Made by a program: the position numbers and the translations under genes
Notes under the pieces: generated by a model
The model's database searches: none
Told to the model about the DNA's origin: nothing
What the model saw: the letters and a program-made list of their open reading frames with translations, nothing else
Part shown: positions 1 through 4,903 of the stretch, one piece after another
Layout: each line of letters opens with the position of its first letter
How positions within the stretch are numbered: position 1 is the stretch's first letter
NCBI GenBank assembly: GCA_023457875.1
Contig: JAEXBC010000520.1
Coordinates: 1 to 5,149, forward strand
Direction of reading: 5' to 3'
Length of the DNA stretch: 5,149 nt
Source of the DNA: Bacillota bacterium
GTDB taxonomy: Bacteria > Bacillota > Clostridia > Lachnospirales > Cellulosilyticaceae

Positions 1-1
1 C

Positions 2-220
2 TTTATGACACCTGAGGACGAGGTCATTAGTCGGGAAAATATAGAGGTACTTAGCAAGCATATTTTAAAGGTACTCAGTAAGCTCGAGTGGCAGGTGCTA
101 AGTTTATATATTGAGGGCAAAAACTATCAGGAGATTGCTAAGAACTTGAAAAAATCGCCCAAGTCTATAGACAATGCACTACAGCGGATTAAAAAGAAGC
201 TTGAGGGGATCCATCAGTAG
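2..220 (+). CDS. sigH: RNA polymerase sporulation sigma factor SigH, C-terminal part (5' end outside window)
   Basis: Only the last 72 codons are visible. The frame is open to the window edge, so the ATG at 5 is internal and not a start. SigH directs core RNA polymerase to early-sporulation and stationary-phase promoters. The fragment covers sigma region 4.2, the helix-turn-helix that reads the -35 element. It includes the SLYIEGKNYQEIA stretch, followed by the recognition-helix motif KSIDNALQRIKKKLE. From memory, the C-terminus of Bacillus subtilis SigH has nearly the same arrangement (SLYLDGRSYQEIS, then KSIDNALQRVKRKLE). SigH proteins are about 200-220 aa, so roughly two thirds is missing. 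The gene ends 33 bases before a bidirectional terminator. The main alternative is another sigma-70 family member, but the KSIDNALQR signature favours SigH strongly. Confidence 0.93.
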   Translation, partial: FMTPEDEVISRENIEVLSKHILKVLSKLEWQVLSLYIEGKNYQEIAKNLKKSPKSIDNALQRIKKKLEGIHQ

Positions 221-253
221 AAAAGCATGAGAAACTAGAAGTACATAGACGTC

Positions 254-287
254 AAAAACAGCAGATAGAAAATTATCTGCCGTTTTT
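254..287. terminator. Bidirectional rho-independent terminator between convergent genes
   Basis: A perfect 7-bp stem (GCAGATA at 261-267, TATCTGC at 274-280) has a 6-base loop. It is flanked by AAAAAC at 254-259 and GTTTTT at 282-287, which pair with each other and give a U-tract on both strands. It lies after the sigH stop and after the stop of the minus-strand gene at 297, so it can end transcription from both sides. Confidence 0.85.
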
Positions 288-296
288 AGCTGCGTA

Positions 297-650
297 TTAG
301 TAGCAACGTGGAAGTACGTTTTCGATATTGTCAATACGGTTAAGGTTAAAATAGACGATTTTTTGAGTGCAAGGGTTAACGGTTTTGATGAAAGCTTCGC
401 CAATACCTACAATTACAACACACATCTTGCATCCATCTACATTAATAATAACTCTCTGATTTGTTAATTTACAAGCAGCTTCTCTTAAGCTATCTTCGCA
501 TAAATGATCGCTATTATTTTGAAATGGGCAAGATACTCCTGTTAAATCAATACTATTTCCGCAATTGCAACTGTGATTAGAATTTCCACAGCTGTTATTA
601 TCGTAGTCATGAGCATAGTAATTTCCATTGTTATTTCTACAACAACTCAT
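297..650 (-). CDS. Cysteine-rich protein with Asn/Cys-rich N-terminus, possible spore coat protein
   Basis: This 117-aa protein is not recognised as a named family. It has 12 cysteines (residues 3, 4, 21, 28, 30, 41, 51, 60, 74, 77, 94, 116). Residues 1-48 are low complexity, rich in Asn, Cys, Ser and Gly, and begin MSCC. Residues 58-116 form a module shared with the upstream gene at 691-885: NQ-x-VII, CxxC at 74-77, YFN-x2-RID-x-IE at 100-110, and LP-x-C near the end. There is no signal peptide or membrane helix. The start at 650 has a strong site (AAGGAGGA, about 655-664) at good spacing. It is the second gene of a minus-strand pair, 40 bases after the first, with no terminator between them. 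Cysteine richness, the MSCC start and the sporulation-type promoter upstream suggest a cross-linked spore coat or exosporium protein. That role is inference. Confidence 0.8.
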   Translation of the reverse strand: MSCCRNNNGNYYAHDYDNNSCGNSNHSCNCGNSIDLTGVSCPFQNNSDHLCEDSLREAACKLTNQRVIINVDGCKMCVVIVGIGEAFIKTVNPCTQKIVYFNLNRIDNIENVLPRCY

Positions 651-690
651 ATTAAGTCCTCCTTATTTCATTCTAAATGGCTTTGTTTAA

Positions 691-885
691 TTAGCATTGA
701 GGCAAACATTCCTCGATGTAATCAATACGATCAAAGTTGAAGTACCTGATATTACCAGAACCAAGCTCTATTGCACGAATATAGCAAGGGCAAACTTGAG
801 AAATGATGACACAGTAACTACAACGGTTGGAGTGAATAATAACTTTTTGATTTACAAGACAAGCTAAGTCATGTTGATATGCCAT
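691..885 (-). CDS. Small cysteine-rich protein, paralogue of the downstream gene, possible spore coat protein
   Basis: This 64-aa protein has 7 cysteines (residues 9, 22, 25, 32, 34, 60, 64) and no signal peptide or membrane helix. It consists almost only of the module that forms the C-terminal half of the 117-aa neighbour: AC then NQKVII, CxxC at 22-25, YFNFDRIDYIE at 47-57, and LPQC at the end. The alternating hydrophobic pattern (VII, CVII, YIRAI, IRYFN, IDYIE) suggests five short beta strands. That resembles a small Sm-like barrel such as the one proposed for GerQ/DUF2642-type coat proteins, but this is my reading of the pattern and not a demonstrated homology. The start at 885 has TAGGAGGT in front at good spacing. 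It is the first gene after the sigma-E/K-like promoter at 965-992. No better function can be given. Confidence 0.8.
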   Translation of the reverse strand: MAYQHDLACLVNQKVIIHSNRCSYCVIISQVCPCYIRAIELGSGNIRYFNFDRIDYIEECLPQC

Positions 886-924
886 ATATATACCTCCTAA
901 AACATTAATAGTGCAAGTACTTTA

Positions 925-961
925 TAGAGAAGCGGGATAAAACCCGCATTACATTTCTCTA
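925..961 (-). other. 5' leader hairpin of the cysteine-rich operon
   Basis: A GCGGG/CCCGC stem (932-936 with 943-947, 6-base loop) is nested in a 7-bp outer stem (925-931 with 955-961). Seven unpaired bases (948-954) lie on one side. Read on the minus strand, the predicted transcription start (about 957-959) falls at the outer stem, so the mRNA would begin with this structure. It has no U-tract and sits about 40 bases before the first start codon, so a stabilising or regulatory leader element fits better than a terminator. Confidence 0.5.
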
Positions 962-964
962 ATA

Positions 965-992
965 TAAGGTATGAAACTTTTGGAAGTAATGT
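965..992 (-). promoter_or_regulatory. Probable sporulation (sigma-E/sigma-K type) promoter
   Basis: On the minus strand the -10 element reads CATACCTTA (965-973), an exact fit to the sigma-K form CATAnnnTA and six of eight to sigma-E CATACAAT. ACA lies 16 bases upstream (990-992), matching the AC core and spacing of sigma-K -35 elements. The site is about 80 bases from the start codon at 885. The motif is short and the region AT-rich, so chance cannot be excluded. No convincing sigma-A promoter was seen on this strand. Confidence 0.5.
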
Positions 993-1065
993 TACAAAAA
1001 AGTCGAAAATAGTACATCATGGAATAGCTTATTGGACAAGAATTAAAACAACAATCAATAACCTT

Positions 1066-1093
1066 TTGCATTTGTCGCATAAAATGTTATAAT
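1066..1093 (+). promoter_or_regulatory. Sigma-A promoter of thrC with extended -10
   Basis: The -35 element TTGCAT (1066-1071) is followed after 16 bases by a perfect TATAAT (1088-1093), with TG at 1085-1086 forming an extended -10. The predicted start of transcription is near 1100, giving a leader of about 42 bases before the thrC ATG. That leaves no room for a T-box or other large riboswitch. Confidence 0.85.
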
Positions 1094-1124
1094 AGCACAT
1101 ATGAATTGAAGCTAACAAAATTAG

Positions 1125-1132
1125 AAAGGGAG
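1125..1132 (+). promoter_or_regulatory. Ribosome binding site deciding the thrC start
   Basis: AAAGGGAG ends 9 bases before the ATG at 1142. The in-frame TTG at 1106, which would add 12 residues, has no such site and lies only a few bases after the predicted transcription start. The ATG at 1101 stops after two codons. Confidence 0.8.
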
Positions 1133-1141
1133 ATTCTATCA

Positions 1142-2620
1142 ATGTTATATACAAGTACACGTAAAAAATTGGAGAATATTACAGCTACTAAAGGAATTCT
1201 ACAAGGTATTTCTGAGGAGGGAGGTTTATTTGTTCCTACTCAATTACCTAAAATGGATTTTTCATTAGAGCAATTAGTAAGTTGGGGCTATCAAGAAGTA
1301 GCTTATCATGTTATGAAGCTCTTTTTTGATGAAATAAAAGAGGAAGATTTAAAGCATTGTATTACATATGCTTACGATGATAAATTTGATACAAAAGAAA
1401 TTGCCCCAGTAGTGCATACAAAAACTGGCAATTTTCTTGAGTTGTTCCACGGACCTACTATTGCCTTTAAGGATATGGCACTCTCTATTTTGCCTTACCT
1501 TATGTTAGTCAGCAAAAAGTACAACAATGAAGAAAAAGAAATTGTTATCTTAACAGCTACCTCAGGAGATACAGGAAAGGCAGCATTAGAAGGCTTTGCA
1601 GGTGTTGAGGGTACAAGAATTATTGTTTTCTTCCCACAAGATGGTGTTAGTGAAGTTCAAAAACGTCAGATGCTTACAACAGTTGGGGACAATACATTGG
1701 TTGTAGGCGTAAAAGGCAATTTTGATGACTGTCAGACAACTGTAAAAGAAATCTTTGCAGATAAAGATTTTGCTAAGGAATTAGATGAGAAGAACTTTAA
1801 GTTCTCATCAGCTAACTCCATTAATATAGGTAGACTTGTACCTCAAGTGGCTTACTACTTTGCGTCTTATGGCAAAATGGTAAAAGACGGAAAGCTTAAA
1901 ATTGGTGAAGTGATGAATGTGGTTGTACCAACTGGCAACTTCGGTAATATCTTAGCTGCTTATTATGCAAAACAAATGGGCTTACCACTTGGTAAATTAA
2001 TTTGTGCATCTAACACTAACAAAGTACTTTTTGACTTCTTACAAACAGGTACTTATGATAGAAATAGAGAATTTTTCCTAACCAATTCTCCATCTATGGA
2101 TATACTTATTTCAAGTAACCTTGAAAGACTACTTTACCATATTAGTGGAGAAAATGTAGAGGAAGTATCTAGAATGATGAATGACCTTAAAACAAAGGGT
2201 GAGTATACCATTACGGATGCTATGAAGCAAAATTTAGAGGACTTTTATGGTGGCTTCGCAGATGATGAGGTGACTAAAGCATACATTAAAAAGGTGTTTG
2301 ATGAAGAGGGCTATCTTATGGATACCCATACAGCAGTAGCTTATGCTGTATATGATAAATACCTTGAAGAAACAAAAGATACAACGCCAACTATTATCGT
2401 ATCAACAGCTAGCCCGTACAAATTTACAAGTAGCGTAATGTGTGCGCTCAATCAAAAATATGAAGGAATAGATGATTTTACATTATTAGAGCAAATGCAC
2501 GAGCTTATTAAAGGTGACATGCCTAAAGCGATGGATCAAATTGCAACAAGAACGATTCATCATAAAAAGGTATGTGAAGTGAGTGAGATGAAGCAGGTTG
2601 TTAGCGACTTTTTAGTATAA
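1142..2620 (+). CDS. thrC: Threonine synthase
   Basis: This PLP-dependent cytosolic enzyme converts O-phospho-L-homoserine and water to L-threonine and phosphate, the last step of threonine synthesis. From the ATG at 1142 it has 492 aa, usual for the longer bacterial/fungal-type ThrC. The N-terminus (MLYTSTR, then GILQGISEEGGLFVP at 18-32) is typical. The PLP Schiff-base lysine is K110 in FHGPTIAFKDMAL. The SGDTGKAA loop is at 141-148, SANSINIGRL at 223-232, and the phosphate-gripping VPTGNFGN at 262-269. All key motifs are present and the frame is intact. Homoserine dehydrogenase and homoserine kinase genes are not adjacent, so it is an orphan thrC behind its own strong promoter. No T-box leader is seen. 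No clear terminator follows before the next gene, 75 bases on. Confidence 0.97.
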   Translation: MLYTSTRKKLENITATKGILQGISEEGGLFVPTQLPKMDFSLEQLVSWGYQEVAYHVMKLFFDEIKEEDLKHCITYAYDDKFDTKEIAPVVHTKTGNFLELFHGPTIAFKDMALSILPYLMLVSKKYNNEEKEIVILTATSGDTGKAALEGFAGVEGTRIIVFFPQDGVSEVQKRQMLTTVGDNTLVVGVKGNFDDCQTTVKEIFADKDFAKELDEKNFKFSSANSINIGRLVPQVAYYFASYGKMVKDGKLKIGEVMNVVVPTGNFGNILAAYYAKQMGLPLGKLICASNTNKVLFDFLQTGTYDRNREFFLTNSPSMDILISSNLERLLYHISGENVEEVSRMMNDLKTKGEYTITDAMKQNLEDFYGGFADDEVTKAYIKKVFDEEGYLMDTHTAVAYAVYDKYLEETKDTTPTIIVSTASPYKFTSSVMCALNQKYEGIDDFTLLEQMHELIKGDMPKAMDQIATRTIHHKKVCEVSEMKQVVSDFLV

Positions 2621-2681
2621 TATATAATGCTATTTTACCATATAATAAAGTTGAAATACTTTTTATCAAATAGGTGAAAAT

Positions 2682-2687
2682 AAGGAG
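2682..2687 (+). promoter_or_regulatory. Ribosome binding site deciding the start of the flavin reductase-like gene
   Basis: AAGGAG lies 8 bases before the GTG at 2696. It overlaps the alternative in-frame GTG at 2687, which therefore cannot be the start. The ATG at 2708 is too distant at 20 bases. Confidence 0.8.
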
Positions 2688-2695
2688 TGGTAAAA

Positions 2696-3196
2696 GTGCA
2701 GGAAGTAATGTATAATGGTTATGCTAAAGAGGCATTAGAGGCATTATCTAAAGGTGCATTTTTAAGTGTTGCTGATGGCAAAGTAGACAATATCATGACG
2801 ATTGCTTGGGGAAATATTGGAATAATGTGGTCAAAGCCAGTTTTTACCGTTATGGTAAGATACTCGAGACATACCTATAACCTTATGGAAAAGGCAGATA
2901 GTTTTGCTATTAATATTCCTCTAAAAGCACAGCTTAAAGAAGCATTAGTTTTTTGTGGAAGTAAGTCAGGCAGAGACTTTGACAAGTGGAAGGAAACGGG
3001 TTTAACTAAGCTTAAGGCAAATAAGATAGACTCGCCGTTAGTCGGTGAATGTGATCTTTATTATGAGTGTAAGCTAATAGGAAAGCAACCACTTGCTAAA
3101 GGAATGCTTATACCAGAAGTTGATAGCGTCAATTATGGTAAAGGCGATTACCATGTGCTCTATTATGGTGAAATCGTTGGCACATATTTAAAGTAA
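2696..3196 (+). CDS. Flavin reductase-like (FMN-binding split-barrel) protein
   Basis: This cytosolic protein has 166 aa from the GTG at 2696. It resembles the flavin reductase-like/flavoredoxin family, whose members bind FMN in a split beta-barrel and act in NAD(P)H-flavin or small electron-transfer reactions. Visible family marks are NIMTIAWG at 32-39 (the loop that contacts flavin), the Y-SRHT-YNL stretch at 56-62, and the [11 protein letters not shown] motif at 88-98. The acid-rich C-terminal region ends in a short strand, [14 protein letters not shown]. Length fits the single-domain form. The substrate cannot be told from sequence. It lies 75 bases after thrC and 16 bases before the SEC-C gene, suggesting transcription with the latter. 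No convincing promoter of its own was found in the AT-rich gap upstream. Confidence 0.87.
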   Translation: MQEVMYNGYAKEALEALSKGAFLSVADGKVDNIMTIAWGNIGIMWSKPVFTVMVRYSRHTYNLMEKADSFAINIPLKAQLKEALVFCGSKSGRDFDKWKETGLTKLKANKIDSPLVGECDLYYECKLIGKQPLAKGMLIPEVDSVNYGKGDYHVLYYGEIVGTYLK

Positions 3197-3212
3197 GAAA
3201 AGGAGAATACTA

Positions 3213-3719
3213 ATGACATTATTTGAAATGTGGAACAATTACGGAGAAGATGCAAAAGAAAGATCTGTAGAAGAATACAAACAAGTTGTAGAAAACTATT
3301 TAGGAAGAGAAAGAGATATCTATAGCTATATACTTTCTCATATGGACGAAGTTGTAGAAGGATCTATTGCTGAACTTGGTAAGCGTTTCAAGATGGATGA
3401 CGTTGAATTTTTAGGCTTTGTAGATGGTATTAATACAAGCTTAATAAATGGAGAATATGATTTAACCAATTTTACAGCAGAATCAACTGTGAGATTAGAA
3501 TTTGACCTTAAGAAATTATACTGGAATATGTTAGATGCTAAAGCAGAATGGTTATATAACTTACCACAATGGGAAACTCTTTTATCAGCAGAAGAAAAGG
3601 CACAGATTAAGAGAGATTATAATAAAACAAAAACAGTAGTTAAAAGCAAAAAAGTAGGTCGTAACGAGCCATGTCCATGTGGAAGTGGTAAGAAATATAA
3701 ACAATGCTGTGGAAAATAG
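3213..3719 (+). CDS. SEC-C motif-containing protein
   Basis: This 168-aa protein is mostly helical and acidic for residues 1-130, then has a lysine-rich linker ([13 protein letters not shown], about 138-150). It ends in a C-terminal SEC-C motif with Cys154, Cys156, Cys165 and Cys166 ([13 protein letters not shown]), a zinc-binding pattern known from the SecA C-terminus. In SecA this motif binds SecB and ribosomes. In stand-alone proteins the role is mostly unknown. The N-terminal part ([14 protein letters not shown]) belongs, as far as I recall, to a group of uncharacterised clostridial SEC-C proteins. The start at 3213 has AAAGGAG 7 bases upstream. It follows the flavin reductase-like gene by 16 bases, and its stop codon is part of the terminator stem at 3715-3745. 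It is not SecA: there is no ATPase domain. Confidence 0.88.
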   Translation: MTLFEMWNNYGEDAKERSVEEYKQVVENYLGRERDIYSYILSHMDEVVEGSIAELGKRFKMDDVEFLGFVDGINTSLINGEYDLTNFTAESTVRLEFDLKKLYWNMLDAKAEWLYNLPQWETLLSAEEKAQIKRDYNKTKTVVKSKKVGRNEPCPCGSGKKYKQCCGK

Positions 3720-3745
3720 CTGCTCGAATGAGCAGTTATTTTTTT
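3715..3745 (+). terminator. Rho-independent terminator overlapping the SEC-C gene stop codon
   Basis: An 11-bp stem (3715-3725 with 3730-3740, one G-U pair) has a GAAT loop. A run of seven T (3739-3745) overlaps the end of the stem. The TAG stop of the SEC-C gene (3717-3719) lies in the left arm, so translating ribosomes would reach into the stem. Confidence 0.85.
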
Positions 3746-3766
3746 AAAATAGAAAGGAGCTTATCC

Positions 3767-4282
3767 ATGGATATAAAATGGTCATATTACTTGCTTGCAA
3801 TTATTTATGTACTCGTAGGTATATTACGTATCATTAATACATTCAGTGCTGCAACTTATAAAAAGAATCATCTAGAGTATAAAAGTGTTTTTTCTATAAA
3901 AAAAGATTTCTTTACAACCATGAGTATTGTCTGTGTAGTAATAACCCTTGGCATTAATATCGCTGCAATGGTCGGAGATAGACCTCTTGTTATGAATAGC
4001 ATAATCATTACCATCTTAGTGATAGGATGCACCGTTCTAAATAGCTTTTACACCATCTATTTTTCTGATAAGGAAGAAAGTATCTATTGGTTAGGCTATC
4101 AGCTAAAAGCTGGGGAGATAGAAAGCCTAAAGGTAAAAGAGGGTCATTTTAGAACAATGCTTAACATGACTTTTACAAAAGAAATTGATAGTTATAACTA
4201 TGCAAAGGTGCTTGTATTTGGACAAAATAAAAAAGAACTACAAGATATCTTACAAAAGCTCACACTCAATAAAAACAAATAG
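3767..4282 (+). CDS. Hypothetical membrane protein, three predicted transmembrane helices
   Basis: Not recognised. This 171-aa protein starts from the ATG at 3767, with AAAGGAG 7 bases upstream. Upstream codons in the same frame lie inside the previous gene and its terminator and are not used. Hydrophobic segments are at about 6-24, 51-69 and 76-98. A soluble, probably cytoplasmic tail of about 70 residues follows (YWLGYQLKAGEIESLKV onward, ending KNK). The tail has alternating strands and then a final helix, and could be a small PH-like or similar fold. That is only a pattern impression. Basic residues after helix 1 (TYKKNH, SIKKDF) would place that loop in the cytoplasm. Nothing gives a substrate or partner. 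The gene begins 21 bases after the T-run of a strong terminator and ends at its own terminator. Confidence 0.8.
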   Translation: MDIKWSYYLLAIIYVLVGILRIINTFSAATYKKNHLEYKSVFSIKKDFFTTMSIVCVVITLGINIAAMVGDRPLVMNSIIITILVIGCTVLNSFYTIYFSDKEESIYWLGYQLKAGEIESLKVKEGHFRTMLNMTFTKEIDSYNYAKVLVFGQNKKELQDILQKLTLNKNK

Positions 4283-4292
4283 TAGTAAGGGA

Positions 4293-4331
4293 GCCTATTT
4301 TTACAAGTTCATTGTAAAAATAAGGCTTTTT
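4293..4331 (+). terminator. Rho-independent terminator after the membrane protein gene
   Basis: A 14-bp stem (4293-4306 with 4312-4326, one bulged A at 4322 or 4323) has a 5-base loop and five T (4327-4331). The GCC/GGC clamp at the base and A/T-rich upper stem are typical. It begins 11 bases after the stop codon at 4282. Confidence 0.88.
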
Positions 4332-4473
4332 AATATGGCGTTAAATGACAGATCATTTTACTGGTAAAATATAAATGTTAATTTTAAAGGCATAGATGGA
4401 TTTATAGATTTAAATAATATTAAATAGAGTCATTAAAAATGAGATATTTGGTGCTATTCATGGTGTAACAAAA

Positions 4474-4515
4474 AAAGCAATTTATTTACTTGCATAATAA
4501 ATACAAACTTGCTTT
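4474..4515. repeat. Composite inverted repeat upstream of the V-ATPase promoter
   Basis: The outer arms are AAAGCA (4474-4479) and TGCTTT (4510-4515). The inner arms are ATTTATT (4480-4486) and AATAAAT (4496-4502), with a 9-base loop and 7 unpaired bases at 4503-4509. On the minus strand the outer arm runs into a T-rich tract (complement of the A-run at 4470-4476), as in a terminator, but no minus-strand gene precedes it. Being AT-rich, it may be chance. Confidence 0.35.
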
Positions 4516-4540
4516 ATTATTTTAAATTTAGTGGTACAAT
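4513..4540 (+). promoter_or_regulatory. Probable extended -10 promoter of the V-ATPase operon
   Basis: TGGTACAAT (4532-4540) is a TGn-extended -10. A weak -35, TTTATT (4513-4518), lies 16 bases upstream. A better hexamer, TTGCTT at 4509, sits at a poor 20-base spacing. Predicted transcription start is near 4547, giving a leader of nearly 40 bases before the start at 4585. Confidence 0.55.
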
Positions 4541-4573
4541 ATAATATGTGATGTAAAAACATGAATTTTAAGA

Positions 4574-4579
4574 GAGGGA
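4574..4579 (+). promoter_or_regulatory. Ribosome binding site deciding the start of the coiled-coil subunit
   Basis: GAGGGA ends 5 bases before the ATG at 4585. The upstream in-frame ATG at 4561 has no purine-rich site and would lie only about 14 bases from the predicted transcription start. Confidence 0.65.
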
Positions 4580-4584
4580 CTGTT

Positions 4585-4902
4585 ATGGAAGAAATCATTA
4601 AGCAAATCATTGAAATTGATTCTATAGCGCTTAATACTAAAAAATGTAATGAAGAAGCCTTAAAGTCTAGACAGGCTCAATATGAAAAGGAGATTGACTC
4701 TTACCGAGAGGAGAAAATAAAAGCTGCAAAGAAAAGAGCTCACGAGATTTATGAACAGATTGTGGAAGCGGGTATAAGTGGACACAATTTAGAGGAAGAA
4801 AAATGCAAGAAGAATTCATTGATCGTTGAAAATCGTTATTTGCAAATAGAGGAGGAACTATTAAAGGAAGTATTAAATGAACTTCTGGGGATGGAGGGAT
4901 AG
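4585..4902 (+). CDS. Probable V-type ATPase peripheral-stalk subunit (G/H type), coiled coil
   Basis: This 105-aa soluble protein is almost wholly helical and highly charged. A first coiled-coil stretch spans about residues 18-60 (many Lys, Glu and Ala: EEALKSRQ, then KIKAAKKRAHEIYEQI). A short break with glycines at 62-66 (AGISGHN) follows, then a second helical stretch at about 68-102. Small charged proteins of this type at the head of V/A-type ATPase operons form the peripheral stalk with subunit E (NtpF/AhaH-like, also called subunit H or G). The gene lies 1 base before the subunit C gene, which is the main support. By sequence alone it could be any coiled-coil protein. The alternative start at 4561 would add 8 residues (MNFKRGTV). 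Confidence 0.72.
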   Translation: MEEIIKQIIEIDSIALNTKKCNEEALKSRQAQYEKEIDSYREEKIKAAKKRAHEIYEQIVEAGISGHNLEEEKCKKNSLIVENRYLQIEEELLKEVLNELLGMEG

Positions 4903-4903
4903 A

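Larger units (their letters stand above)
4332..4584. other. AT-rich intergenic region upstream of the V-ATPase operon
   Basis: About 250 bases very rich in A and T. I found no open reading frame of useful length on either strand, no RNA gene and no pseudogene remnant. The left 140 bases show no clear structure. The right part holds a composite hairpin (4474-4515) and the promoter at 4513-4540. Confidence 0.6.

Noticed and set aside
179..403. 74-aa minus-strand reading frame
   Set aside because: It spans the bidirectional terminator and overlaps sigH and the cysteine-rich gene in another frame.
1106..1141. N-terminal extension of threonine synthase from a TTG at 1106
   Set aside because: No ribosome binding site, almost at the predicted transcription start, and the added residues do not belong to the ThrC N-terminus. 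The ATG at 1142 has a good site and gives the usual MLYTSTR start.
1094..1141. T-box or threonine attenuator upstream of thrC
   Set aside because: The leader is only about 42 bases, with no TGGNACC-type motif, no terminator hairpin and no run of threonine codons.
2621..2681. Promoter for the flavin reductase-like gene (TATAAT-like at 2641, TTGAAA at 2651)
   Set aside because: The two elements are in the wrong order or spacing. No -35/-10 pair with 16-18 base spacing could be made, and the region is too AT-rich to trust a single hexamer.
3704..3766. Extension of the membrane protein into the SEC-C gene and terminator
   Set aside because: The extra residues are encoded by the terminator stem and T-run. 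The ATG at 3767 has a strong ribosome site.
4185..4367. 60-aa plus-strand reading frame
   Set aside because: It overlaps the end of the membrane protein gene in another frame, crosses the terminator at 4293-4331 and has no ribosome site.
4332..4560. Decayed gene or mobile element remnant before the V-ATPase operon
   Set aside because: Short frames in all readings, no recognisable protein stretch, and no terminal repeats or target-site duplication.
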